Source: Pedobacter sp. Leaf41 (GTDB lineage: Bacteria > Bacteroidota > Bacteroidia > Sphingobacteriales > Sphingobacteriaceae). Taken from it: a DNA stretch of 64,000 nt. Numbering within the stretch: position 1 is the stretch's first letter; each line of letters begins with the position of its first letter. The DNA lies in the NCBI RefSeq assembly GCF_001422545.1, contig NZ_LMLE01000008.1, positions 237,946-301,945 of the forward strand, read 5' to 3'. This document shows, piece by piece, positions 51,668-61,400 of the stretch. Both the position numbers and the translations under genes were made by a program. The notes under the pieces were generated by a model, which made no database searches, was not told where the DNA came from, and was given only the letters and a program-made list of their open reading frames with translations.

Positions 51668-52033
51668 ATGCTAGGTATATTAGTTCCAATTTCGCTTTTT
51701 TTAGGCGCATTCGCGATGATATTCGGAATCCGCTATTTATCAAACAAAGAAAAAATGGCCATGATCGAAAGAGGAATCGATCCAGGAGTACAACGAGCCA
51801 CCCCAAAACCATTTTTGAGTTTAAAATTTGGTTTGCTTTTTATGGGTTTAGGTGTAGGATTATTAGTTGCTTTATTCACTGTTAGAGGCGTTTTCGGCAG
51901 CGATATGACAAATGGTGAAATCAGCCAGTCAGTAGCCGTTTATTTTGGTTGCATCGGAATCTTCGGCGGCTTAGGTTTGATCATCTCATATGTTATCGAG
52001 AAGAAATGGTTAGATCAGGAAGGTTTGAAATAA
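51668..52033 (+). CDS. DUF6249 family membrane protein
   Basis: A 121-residue protein with three hydrophobic helices, about residues 4-22, 52-70 and 89-108, and a conserved cytosolic patch between the first two (SNKEKMAMIERGIDPGVQRA). This pattern is the DUF6249 family, common in Bacteroidota near ECF sigma genes. Function unknown. No RBS of the classic type is seen; the upstream sequence is AT-rich. Confidence 0.78.
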   Translation: MLGILVPISLFLGAFAMIFGIRYLSNKEKMAMIERGIDPGVQRATPKPFLSLKFGLLFMGLGVGLLVALFTVRGVFGSDMTNGEISQSVAVYFGCIGIFGGLGLIISYVIEKKWLDQEGLK

Positions 52034-52050
52034 GTTGTTGCTAAAGGTTG

Positions 52051-52180
52051 TTCTCCCGTAGATACGCTGACTTTTGCAGATTTTGTTCTGCTCAAATCTG
52101 TGAAATCTGCGGGTGATTTTTTTGCAGCAATATCTTAAGCCATATATTTCTCTCCCGCAGATTACACGGATTTTCGCATA
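52051..52180. repeat. CGCAGATT-type repeat cluster
   Basis: One arm (CCCGTAGATACGCTGACTTT) and its partner AAATCTGTGAAATCTGCGGG form an imperfect palindrome to 52112, and a further copy, CTCCCGCAGATTACACGGAT plus TTTCGCAT, lies at 52151-52180. A relative in reverse orientation is at 25162. The 260-bp gap is otherwise empty. Confidence 0.6.
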
Positions 52181-52293
52181 TTTTTCTTGCAATAATTTCC
52201 GAGGAAGTACTACAAATCTATTTATAGCAAACAGCATAAGCCGAAGCTGCTGCAAGCCTGTTTCCAAATAATTATTTACAGGAAACTGATTAA

Positions 52294-52719
52294 CTAAGTC
52301 GGTTTATTTATTACCGCAACAGTAAGTCTGCTGATACAGCTCATTTTACCGCGATCGTTAAAAAGCTTAATATCCCAGATGTGGGTTTTGGCGCCAATGT
52401 GTATGGGTGTACAAATACCTTTAACCAAGCCACTTTTTACAGGGCGCAAGTGATTTGCATTTACCTCTAATCCCACGGCAACGTACTTTTCAGGATCAAT
52501 GAGCATGTAAGATGCGATACTTCCTAATGTTTCTGCCAAAACAACCGATGCTCCACCATGTAAAATTCCTGCAGGCTGGTGTGTGCGTTCGTCAACAGGC
52601 ATCGTGCCCTCAATAAAATCATCGCCAATTTTGGTAAATTCAATACCCAACAATGCACCAATATGGTTTTTTGGTCGGCCATTCAGTTCCTCAACGGTAA
52701 AATCTTTAAACCACTTCAT
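52294..52719 (-). CDS. Hot-dog fold thioesterase (PaaI/MenI-like)
   Basis: A 141-residue protein. The hot-dog signature HQPAGILHGGASVVLAETLG (near residue 47) contains the catalytic Glu, and VGLEVNANHLRPVKSG is the substrate-binding strand region. Related enzymes include the naphthoyl-CoA and PaaI-type thioesterases. The exact acyl-CoA is unknown. It overlaps the upstream DinB gene by 14 bp, so it belongs to the HK-DinB-thioesterase operon. Confidence 0.9.
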   Translation of the reverse strand: MKWFKDFTVEELNGRPKNHIGALLGIEFTKIGDDFIEGTMPVDERTHQPAGILHGGASVVLAETLGSIASYMLIDPEKYVAVGLEVNANHLRPVKSGLVKGICTPIHIGAKTHIWDIKLFNDRGKMSCISRLTVAVINKPT

Positions 52720-53215
52720 AACGTTCTGCTAAAACTCCAACATGATGAATAATATGACCGGCAGCTATAAATAAGATCGATTTTACACTGATTTCTCTGT
52801 TCGAGGCAATTCCTTTTCTGTTCAATTCTGTATCATTGAGGCTTTTGAAAAAGTAAAGGTTCGCTTTTCTTAACGCGGAAAACTCTTCGATCATGTCTTC
52901 ATAGTTGCGTTCATCGAAGCGGGCATTTGCTACGTATTCATCTTCGTCAAAACCAGGTAATTGCTGCGGTTCATTTCTGGCGAAAGCGGTCATCCGGTAA
53001 GCAAAAATCCTTTCGCAATCTATAATATGGCCAAGCATTTCTTTTAACGTCCACTTGCCATCCGCGTAAGCAAAGTTTTCCTTGTTTTTATTTCGTTCGA
53101 ACAAAGCTGGTATGGTGAAAACCTGTTCTTCTAAAACTTCAATAATATCGCCATTCACTTTGCTGATATAGGTTTCGCCCCAGGCAGGGTATTCGTTAGG
53201 TTGTGGTCGGTTCAT
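52706..53215 (-). CDS. DinB family protein
   Basis: A 169-residue four-helix DinB-fold protein. Metal-site histidines lie in TLKEMLGHIIDCERIF and AAGHIIHHVGVLAERY, and NEPQQLPGFDEDEYVANARF is typical of the Bacteroidota subgroup. Members may be thiol transferases or hydrolases. It overlaps the sensor kinase by 20 bp and the thioesterase by 14 bp, the tightest packing in the window. Confidence 0.88.
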   Translation of the reverse strand: MNRPQPNEYPAWGETYISKVNGDIIEVLEEQVFTIPALFERNKNKENFAYADGKWTLKEMLGHIIDCERIFAYRMTAFARNEPQQLPGFDEDEYVANARFDERNYEDMIEEFSALRKANLYFFKSLNDTELNRKGIASNREISVKSILFIAAGHIIHHVGVLAERYEVV

Positions 53216-54401
53216 ATCTTAAGCTGCTTTTTAAAATAATTCTGAAGGTTGTTCCTTTGCCGAGCTCAGATTCTTTTACGAAAATTTCACCGCTATGGTA
53301 ATTCTCAACAATCCTTTTAGTAAGTGATAAACCAAGTCCCCAGCCACGTTTACGGGTGGTATAACCCGGTTGGAAAACGGCATCAAATTTCGACCGTGGG
53401 ATACCTTTTCCACTATCAGTAACATCGATAAAAACCTGCTCTTTTGCCAGATTCTCAATTATATTTACTGAAATCGATCCTTCATTTTCAATGGCATTTG
53501 CTGCGTTTTTCAAAAGGTTTTCAATCACCCAATCAAATAGTGGCACATTTAATAAGGCTCTTACTTGTTCATCGCCGGTAATGCTAAATTTCACTTTATC
53601 GGATGTTCTGACTTTGAAATACCTGATAAAGTCGCTGATTACAATGTAAACCGTATGGTCTTCTAATATTGGTTTCGATCCAATTTTTGAGAAACGGTCG
53701 GTAATAATTTCCAATCGTTTGATATCGTTTTCCATCTCGGCAATGAGCGGGTCGTCCTCGGCATCAAATTTGGATTTCATCAGCTCTACCCAGGCCATGA
53801 GCGAGGATATCGGGGTGCCTAGTTGATGCGCTGTTTCCTTGGCCAAACCCACCCAAACATGATCTTGTTCATCTTTTCGAGCAGAACTAAAGGCGGTGTA
53901 AGCGGTTAACAGAAAAAGAAAAATTACACCCATTTGGATGTACGGAAAATAACGAAGTTGGGTAAGGATAAATGAATCTTTATAGTAGGCAAGTTTTTCC
54001 TGCCCCATGATATTCATCACCACAGGGCGATGTTGCTTTTTCATTGTAGAAAGTTCCCGAACAAAGTAAAGACTATCGTAAACCAATTTTTCATTGTCGG
54101 GGTACCAGGTTTTGGTACTGTCTAACCCGCTTGAAGAAAGGATTGTGCCATCATCATTCACTACAATAACGGGCATTTTGGTATTCTCCCTAACATCTTC
54201 TACAACACTTGTGAAGTTATCATTATCATACAAAAGCATCGATCTTTCTGTAATCTTCACCCAGAGCTGAAACTGTGCCGCTTCCTCACGCTCCATTTTT
54301 TTTACGAAAGAATCGGTATAAAATACTGAAGCTATGCCGATTAGAATGGCAAATATGAGGAGGAAAAACTTCCAGCGGCGTTTCTTTTGATAAGGGTTCA
54401 T
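53196..54401 (-). CDS. Membrane sensor histidine kinase
   Basis: A 401-residue kinase. Helix 1, about residues 12-29, and helix 2, about 153-171, enclose a periplasmic sensor region of about 120 residues with a PAS-like VVNDDGTILSSSGL segment. HisKA follows with H192 in AKETAHQLGTPISSLM, then an HATPase domain with NLLKNAANAIENEG, VTDSGKGIP and GWGLGLSLTKRIVE. No response regulator gene is adjacent, so its partner is elsewhere. First gene of a three-gene operon; it is divergent from gltX. Confidence 0.9.
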   Translation of the reverse strand: MNPYQKKRRWKFFLLIFAILIGIASVFYTDSFVKKMEREEAAQFQLWVKITERSMLLYDNDNFTSVVEDVRENTKMPVIVVNDDGTILSSSGLDSTKTWYPDNEKLVYDSLYFVRELSTMKKQHRPVVMNIMGQEKLAYYKDSFILTQLRYFPYIQMGVIFLFLLTAYTAFSSARKDEQDHVWVGLAKETAHQLGTPISSLMAWVELMKSKFDAEDDPLIAEMENDIKRLEIITDRFSKIGSKPILEDHTVYIVISDFIRYFKVRTSDKVKFSITGDEQVRALLNVPLFDWVIENLLKNAANAIENEGSISVNIIENLAKEQVFIDVTDSGKGIPRSKFDAVFQPGYTTRKRGWGLGLSLTKRIVENYHSGEIFVKESELGKGTTFRIILKSSLRYEPTTT

Positions 54402-54451
54402 GCTTTAGATGGGCAAATTACAATAACAAAACGAAAAAATCATAAAAACTA

Positions 54452-54459
54452 TATCTTTG
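54452..54459 (+). promoter_or_regulatory. -7 box of gltX
   Basis: TATCTTTG is a full match to TAnnTTTG. It predicts a leader of about 75 nt that contains a hairpin (GCGATAGGCGG / CCGCTAATCGC, 54483-54509, two mismatches). No good -33 element lies at the expected distance. Confidence 0.5.
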
Positions 54460-54537
54460 TACCGTCTTGCGTGTTGCGCATGGCGATAGGCGGTTGAACC
54501 GCTAATCGCTTAACGCCAACCGCTCAACAAGCCAATT

Positions 54538-56046
54538 ATGGATAAGAAAGTTAGAGTAAGATTTGCCCCAAGCCCAACCGGAGGACTGCATTTAGGCGGT
54601 GTACGTACGGCGTTGTTTAATTATTTGTTCGCAAAAAAGAATAATGGAACCTTCGTACTTCGGGTAGAAGATACCGATCAGAATCGTTTTGTAGAAGGTG
54701 CAGAACAGTATATTGTAGATTGTTTGAACTGGTGTGGCATTTCCCCAGATGAAAGTCCACAGAATCCTGGAGTTTACGGGCCTTACCGCCAGAGCGAGCG
54801 CAAACCAAGCTATAGAAAGTTTGCCGAACAATTGATTAGCGATGGTTATGCCTACTACGCCTTTGATACTCCTGAAGAACTGGATGCGAAAAGGAAAGAA
54901 CTTCCAAACTTTCAATACGGCCAGGCTACCCGGATGCAAATGCGTAATTCATTAACATTAACCATTAGTGAGGTTGAAGATCTATTGGCTTCAAAAACGC
55001 CTCACGTGATCAGACTAAAGGTGCCTGAAGATGAAATTGTTCATTTTAATGATTTAATTCGGGGTGATGTAAGTTTTGAAACTTCATTGGTTGATGATAA
55101 AGTTTTATTAAAAGCAGATGGTATGCCGACGTATCATCTGGCGGTTGTGGTAGATGATAAAGCGATGGAAATTTCTCACGCTTTTCGTGGAGAAGAATGG
55201 TTGCCATCGGCACCAATTCATATTTTGCTGTGGAAATATTTAGGTTGGGAAGCTGATATGCCAGCCTGGGCACATTTACCTTTAATCCTTAAGCCGGATG
55301 GACATGGAAAATTAAGCAAACGTGATGGCGACCGTTTAGGTTTCCCGGTGTATGCTATGAATTGGACGGATCCTAAAACTGGCGATGTTACCAAAGGTTT
55401 TAAAGAGATGGGTTTCCTGCCTGAGGCTTTCGTTAATATGCTGGCTTTATTAGGCTGGAATGATGGCACAGATCAGGAGCTTTTCTCGTTAAAAGAATTG
55501 GAAGAAAAATTTTCGATAGAAAGAATAAGTAAAGCAGGGGCGAAGTTCGATTTCGAAAAGGCCAAATGGTACAATCACGAATGGATCAAGCAATCGCCGA
55601 TGACCAGATTACAGTTACCAGTTAAAGCTGAACTGCAAAAAGCAGGAATTGAAGTTGCGGATGATCATTTTTTAAATACGATTATCGATTTAATTAAAGA
55701 TCGTTGTACACTTTTGCCTGATTTTGTGGCGCAAAGCGGATACTTTTTTGCCTCCCCTAGCCAATACGAGGAGCAAGCAGTTAAACCAAAATGGACGCTA
55801 GAAAAAGCCGAATTTTTTAATGCTTTTGCAGAAAAATTGGCTTTAACTGATGCTGCTAGTGAAGAAGTAGCTTTTAAAGCATTGGCTGAAGAAAAAGGTT
55901 TTAAGCCTGGCGAGCTAATGTTGCCATTCCGCGTGATGTTGGTTGGTGGCAAATTTGGGCCTGGTGTTTTTGATATTGCTGTACTATTAGGTGTCGAAGA
56001 AACTAAGGCTAGAATTGCAAAAGCAATTGCTGTGTTTAGTAACTAG
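54538..56046 (+). CDS. gltX: Glutamyl-tRNA synthetase
   Basis: A 502-residue class Ia aminoacyl-tRNA synthetase that charges tRNA-Glu. The HIGH-type motif is APSPTGGLHLGGVRTALFNY, and the KMSKS-type motif is KLSKRDGDR near residue 260. The C-terminal anticodon-binding domain, about 350-502, is present. It lies downstream of a hairpin-containing leader and ends at a terminator. Cytoplasmic and essential. Confidence 0.96.
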   Translation: MDKKVRVRFAPSPTGGLHLGGVRTALFNYLFAKKNNGTFVLRVEDTDQNRFVEGAEQYIVDCLNWCGISPDESPQNPGVYGPYRQSERKPSYRKFAEQLISDGYAYYAFDTPEELDAKRKELPNFQYGQATRMQMRNSLTLTISEVEDLLASKTPHVIRLKVPEDEIVHFNDLIRGDVSFETSLVDDKVLLKADGMPTYHLAVVVDDKAMEISHAFRGEEWLPSAPIHILLWKYLGWEADMPAWAHLPLILKPDGHGKLSKRDGDRLGFPVYAMNWTDPKTGDVTKGFKEMGFLPEAFVNMLALLGWNDGTDQELFSLKELEEKFSIERISKAGAKFDFEKAKWYNHEWIKQSPMTRLQLPVKAELQKAGIEVADDHFLNTIIDLIKDRCTLLPDFVAQSGYFFASPSQYEEQAVKPKWTLEKAEFFNAFAEKLALTDAASEEVAFKALAEEKGFKPGELMLPFRVMLVGGKFGPGVFDIAVLLGVEETKARIAKAIAVFSN

Positions 56047-56065
56047 ATTAAAAGATACGATGTGT

Positions 56066-56093
56066 AAGCCAGGAAGAAATTTCTGGCTTTTTT
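56066..56093 (+). terminator. Rho-independent terminator of gltX
   Basis: The stem AAGCCAG / CTGGCTT is followed by a run of seven T, 20 nt after the stop. Confidence 0.82.
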
Positions 56094-56196
56094 TATTCCA
56101 TCAAAACCTAAAAGAATAAATCAGGAAAATAATTTCTACTTTAGTCTAACAATTAACTACGGTTTACGGTTATTCATAATATCAAAATTTAAAAAT

Positions 56197-57033
56197 ATGC
56201 AGTGGTTCGGAAAAGGTAGCAGCAACATGGAAGATGGTAGAAGCGGAGGTGGTGGTAAAACCATTCTTGGCGGAGGTATCGGTATCGTTGTGGTTATACT
56301 CGGTTTAATTTTCGGGAAGGACTTAAGTGGTGTAGTGAGTCAGCTTCCAACGTCACAAGGTACAGAAGAAGTTAAGCAAGGCGTTCCGGCAAATGATCCA
56401 CAGGCGGTTTTTGTTTCTGGTGTTTTAGAATCTACCGAGCAGGTATGGGATAAAGAATTTCAGGCCATGGGCAAACAATACGAATATCCAAAGCTGAGGT
56501 TGTTTAGAGAGGGTGTGCAAACTGCATGTGGAAATGCAAGTTCGAACGTGGGTCCGTTTTACTGTCCTGGTGATCAGAAAGTGTACATCGATTTATCATT
56601 TTATGATGATTTAAAAAACCGTTTCGGTGCTGCCGGCGATTTCGCTCAAGCTTATGTAATTGCGCATGAGGTCGGCCATCACGTGCAAAATTTGCTGGGC
56701 ATTTCTGCAAAGCTTGATGAAGCCCGCGGTCAGGTTAGCGAAAAAGAATATAACCGTTTATCAGTAAAATTAGAATTACAGGCCGATTTTTTTGCCGGTT
56801 TATGGGCACATCATGCTCAAAACCTTAAAGACTTTAAACTGGAAGAAGGGGATATTGAAGAAGCCCTTACAGCAGCTAATGCCATTGGCGACGATAAATT
56901 ACAGAAGCAAGCCACTGGTGATGTTCAGCCAGATTCTTTTACTCATGGAACTTCACAACAACGTATGTTTTGGTTTAAAAAAGGTTTCGAAACAGGTGAT
57001 TTTAAGCAAGGGGATACTTTTAGTCAGCTCTAA
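56197..57033 (+). CDS. YpfJ-type neutral zinc metallopeptidase
   Basis: A 278-residue membrane-anchored protein. A Gly-rich N-terminus (NMEDGRSGGGGKTILGGGIG) runs into one transmembrane helix, about residues 28-46. The periplasmic domain has the zinc site IAHEVGHHVQNLLG (H157, E158, H161) and the later LELQADFFAGLWA, whose Glu or Asp is the third ligand. C-terminal HGTSQQRMFWFKKGFETGD is the family tail. Activity of the family is poorly defined. It is monocistronic. Confidence 0.92.
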   Translation: MQWFGKGSSNMEDGRSGGGGKTILGGGIGIVVVILGLIFGKDLSGVVSQLPTSQGTEEVKQGVPANDPQAVFVSGVLESTEQVWDKEFQAMGKQYEYPKLRLFREGVQTACGNASSNVGPFYCPGDQKVYIDLSFYDDLKNRFGAAGDFAQAYVIAHEVGHHVQNLLGISAKLDEARGQVSEKEYNRLSVKLELQADFFAGLWAHHAQNLKDFKLEEGDIEEALTAANAIGDDKLQKQATGDVQPDSFTHGTSQQRMFWFKKGFETGDFKQGDTFSQL

Positions 57034-57292
57034 GGCTATTGGCAGAGGAAACTTTAATAGTTGAAATTATTGGCCACCTAAACCTGATCGTAATAAAAAG
57101 CGCCCGTTTTTTTCAATCTGGACTTGAAATGAAGAACAGAACTAAGCCTTAATTGTAATACTTCAAAACAGTTTCGAAAAAAAATTTCAAAACCCAAAAC
57201 CTTTTTAAAACTTTGCTGTTTGTATCTAGTTTAGGAGATGTTGTCTCCAGACCAAACATAATTATCCTAGCTTCCTATTTGTTTTAATAACG

Positions 57293-58426
57293 ATGATCCT
57301 TATAGTTGATGACAGACCAGAAAACCTTATTTCGTTGCAGAAAGTACTACAAGCTCATAATTTTGAGGTAGACACGGCATCATCTGGAGAAGAAGCATTA
57401 AAAAAGGTTTTAAAAAACAATTATGTGCTCATCATTCTGGATGTTCAAATGCCAGATATGGATGGTTTTGAAGTTGCCGAAGCCATTTCGGGCTTTAGCA
57501 AGGCAAAAGATACTGCAATCATATTTTTATCGGCAGTAAACACCGAACTTAAATTTATAACTAAAGGATATTTAAGTGGGGGATTAGATTACATCATCAA
57601 GCCGGTTGATATCAATATTCTTTTACTTAAGATAAAGACTTTTTACCGCATTTATGAGCAGAGTAGAAAGCTAAACGAGGTTCAGGAAGAATTGTTAAAA
57701 GAAATAGAATTTAGAAAACAAGCTGAACAAAAAAAGGACGAATTCATCAGTATTGCCAGCCATGAGTTAAAAACCCCACTCACCAGCGTTAAAGGTTATA
57801 TACAGCTTTTGCAACGGAGCTTAAATAAGGATAACAAAGAAATAGCTCAAAACCATTTGGAAAAAGCCAGCATTCAGCTCGAAAAGCTAAACGAATTGAT
57901 TGTTGATTTATTAGATATTTCGAAGATTGAAAGTGGCAAAATGAAGTTTAACATGCAAAGCTTCTGTGCCGATAATATGGTTAACAATGCCATTGAGATG
58001 TTGCAACAATCCAATCCTGATTTTAAAATTACCAAGCTTGGCCAAACCAGCGAGAATATTTTTGGCGATGAAATGCGGTTGGAACAGGTGGTCATCAATT
58101 TTATAACCAACGCTATTAAATATGCTCCAGGCACTAACCAGGTAAACGTAACCATTAATATTAAAGATGGGAAGCTCTACCTGGCCGTTAAAGATTTTGG
58201 AATTGGAATTTCCAGCGAGCAACAAGAAAAGATTTTTGATAAATTTTACCGCGTTGAGGAAAATAGTCATCGTTTTAACGGCTTAGGTATTGGTTTGTAC
58301 ATTTGTGCAGAAATAATTAAGCGCCATGGTGGTACTATTGGAGTAAATAGTGTGCCAGATGAGGGCTCGGAATTTTATTTCATTATTCCAACAACTGAAG
58401 AAGAAATTCTGCAAAATCAAATCTAA
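57293..58426 (+). CDS. Hybrid response-regulator histidine kinase
   Basis: A 377-residue soluble protein. The receiver comes first (MILIVDDRPENL, acceptor D50 in LIILDVQMPDMDGFE), then a short coiled coil (LNEVQEELLKEIEFRKQAEQ), HisKA with H157 (ASHELKTPLTS) and an HATPase with NFITNAIKYAPG and GLGIGLYICAEIIKRHGG. The kinase therefore has its own input receiver, no membrane part and no sensor domain. It is the first gene of a six-gene operon ending beyond the window; the leader contains the small hairpin GGAGA-N5-TCTCC. Confidence 0.92.
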   Translation: MILIVDDRPENLISLQKVLQAHNFEVDTASSGEEALKKVLKNNYVLIILDVQMPDMDGFEVAEAISGFSKAKDTAIIFLSAVNTELKFITKGYLSGGLDYIIKPVDINILLLKIKTFYRIYEQSRKLNEVQEELLKEIEFRKQAEQKKDEFISIASHELKTPLTSVKGYIQLLQRSLNKDNKEIAQNHLEKASIQLEKLNELIVDLLDISKIESGKMKFNMQSFCADNMVNNAIEMLQQSNPDFKITKLGQTSENIFGDEMRLEQVVINFITNAIKYAPGTNQVNVTINIKDGKLYLAVKDFGIGISSEQQEKIFDKFYRVEENSHRFNGLGIGLYICAEIIKRHGGTIGVNSVPDEGSEFYFIIPTTEEEILQNQI

Positions 58427-58444
58427 TCATCTCCAAATTATAGA

Positions 58445-61400
58445 ATGAAAACTACCCTTAAAAATAATTTACGTTTAGGTCTTGGCTTGTCGCTTATTAT
58501 TCTTTTTATCAGTTCTTTAGCTTCGTATGTGAGCATTAGCAACCTGATAAAAAGTACGGAGTTGGTGAAGCATAGTGATCAGGTAATATTGGATGCTGAA
58601 AACATTATTTCATACTTAAAAGATGCTGAAACCGGGCAAAGAGGATATTTACTTACCGGAAACAAGATTTTTTTAACACCTTATTATGGTGCCAGTGATT
58701 CTGCTGCAGCGATACTGAAAAAGGTAGAGAGTGCAACCGAAGATAACCCTGTACAGCAAAAAAACGTTGCCGGACTTCGCAATATTTTAACTAAAAGAAT
58801 GGGGATTATTAAATCTACCATTGAAATTAAAGGGCTTGGTGGAGCGGTAGACGCTACAGTTTTGTTTCAAGGAAAGGTTTACATGGATGAGGCACGGGAA
58901 ACTGTGAACGCCATGGTTAAAGAAGAACGCAGGTTACTAGAGGAACGCACTGTAGAGCTGAACAAACTCACTTCTTACACGCCTATTTTAATTTTGATAG
59001 CAGCCGCTTTGGCCATTTTAATCACCTTATTTTTTTATAGAAAAGTGTCAGTTGATTTTGATGAGCGAGTGAAGTTGCAAGAGGAAATCGAAAGCAAAAA
59101 ATACGAGATGGAGAAGCGAATTGCAGCTATCAAAGAAATTGCATCTCAAATATCAAATGGCAATTATGGCGTTAAGCTTGATAGCCAAAGTCAGGATGAT
59201 ATCGGAGAACTCTCCGAATCGCTCAATACGATGTCTTCATCGCTGAAAAAATCGTTCGATACATTGGCAGAAAACGAATGGCTGCAAACTGGCGTAGCTA
59301 ACTTAAATGTTAAAATGGTTGGTGAAAAGGATGTTTTCCATTTGGCTGATGATATTATTGAGTTATTGGCTTCTTATACCAAAAGCCAAATCGGTGCAAT
59401 TTATTTATTTAAAGATGATGGTTATCTTCACTTAAAGGGAAAATACGCTTTAGAAGGGCAAAACCTGGTTGAAGTTTTAGAGCTTGGACAAGGGTTGATC
59501 GGACAAGCTGTAAAATCGGGCAAAAGCATTTTGCTGGAAGATGTACCCCAAACTGAATTAACCATTACACACGCCACAGGAAATATTAAACCAGCCCAAT
59601 TGTTGGTGTTGCCTATTGTTAGAAATGGAATTTCAATAGGTGGATTGGAGTTGGGTACCATTACGGCATTTAGTCATTTGCAACTGCAATTTCTAAATTC
59701 AGTACTTTCTGATATTGGTACTGCATTGTTGGGTGCTCAAAACAGGCAAAAGCTACAACAATTATTAGAAGAAACACAGGCTCAATCTGAAGAGTTACAA
59801 GTTCAGCATGGAGAGTTGGAAGGTATGAATGCTGAATTGGAAGCACAGGCACAGAAGCTTCAGGCATCAGAAGAAGAACTTAGGGTACAGCAAGAAGAAT
59901 TGCTTCAAAGCAACCAGGAATTAGAAGAACGAAGCAGTTTGCTGGAAGAGAAGAATGAACTGATTGAAGAGAGGAATGCAGAAATTCAGCAAAAGGCCGA
60001 GGCTTTAGAACTGAGCACAAGATATAAATCGGAATTTTTGGCAAATATGTCTCATGAGTTGCGTACTCCATTAAATTCCATTCTCTTATTGTCAAGATTA
60101 ATGGCTGAAAATGATGCCATGGACAAAGAACATCAGGAATATGCTTCTGTAATCCAAAGCTCAGGACAAGGTTTATTGAGTTTGATAGATGAGATTTTAG
60201 ATCTTTCAAAAATCGAGGCCGGAAAAATGGAGCTTGACCGTTCAAATGTGAAGATTGAGGAAATTGCACAGAACATGCAATCACTCTTTAATCCACTAGC
60301 AAAAGATAAAGCTTTAGAACTGTTTATTGAAAGGGCTAGCAATCTACCCGAATTTTTCAATACCGATAAAATGCGTTTGGAGCAGATTTTAAAGAATTTA
60401 TTATCAAACGCCATCAAGTTTACCTCAATAGGTTCGGTTAAATTTAATATCGAAAAAGATGAACATTTAAACGCGCTGATTTTTAAGGTTAAAGATACCG
60501 GTGTGGGCATAGCGCCCGAAAAGCAGGGCATGGTGTTCGAAGCCTTTCAGCAAGCCGATGGTTCTACCCGACGTAAGTTTGGTGGCACGGGTTTGGGTTT
60601 ATCTATTAGTCGTGAACTGGCCAAGCTTTTGGGTGGTTACATTGAATTGAAAAGTAAAGAAAATGAAGGAAGTGAGTTCATTTTGGTTTTACCTATTGAT
60701 AAGAATAAGGGTTTTGAAGATTTAAAAGATCCGTGGAAAAAACCTGTTACCGTTTTGCCAGAAGTACCGAAAATTCAGCATTTAACGGTAACTAATATTC
60801 CACAGGAAATTGACGATGATCGTGATAATATTACGCCAGACGATAAGGTGATTTTAATTGTGGAAGATGATACGCCATTTGCTAAAACCCTGCTTGATTT
60901 TACACGGAAGCGAAATTATAAAGGATTAGTGGCCGTACGCGGCGATGTTGGAATTGAAATGGCAAAAGCGTATAAGCCGCAAGCTATTTTATTGGATATT
61001 CAATTGCCTGTTAAAGATGGCTGGCAAGTGATGGAAGAGCTAAAATCCGACCCAACAACGAGACCTATTCCAGTGCATATTATGTCATCACTGCAGGTTA
61101 AAAAAGAAAGTTTATTAAAAGGCGCTGTCGATTTTATTAACAAGCCTTTCGCTTTTGAGCACATGCAGGAAATATTTTCCAAGTTGGAGCATGCACTAAG
61201 CAGACATCCAAAGAAAGTATTAATTGTGGAGGAAAATGAACAGCATGCCAAAGCATTGAGCTACTTTTTAAGCAATTTTAGTATTCAAACGGAAATTGTT
61301 AACCAGGTGAGTGAAGGTGTTTCTGCCTTGCACAAATCAGATGTAAACTGCGTAATTTTAGATATGGGTATCCCTGATAAACATGCCTATGATACACTGG

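Noticed and set aside
59880..60284. 134-codon minus-strand frame inside the large kinase
   Set aside because: It is a reverse reading of the coiled coil and HisKA region, caused by codon bias.
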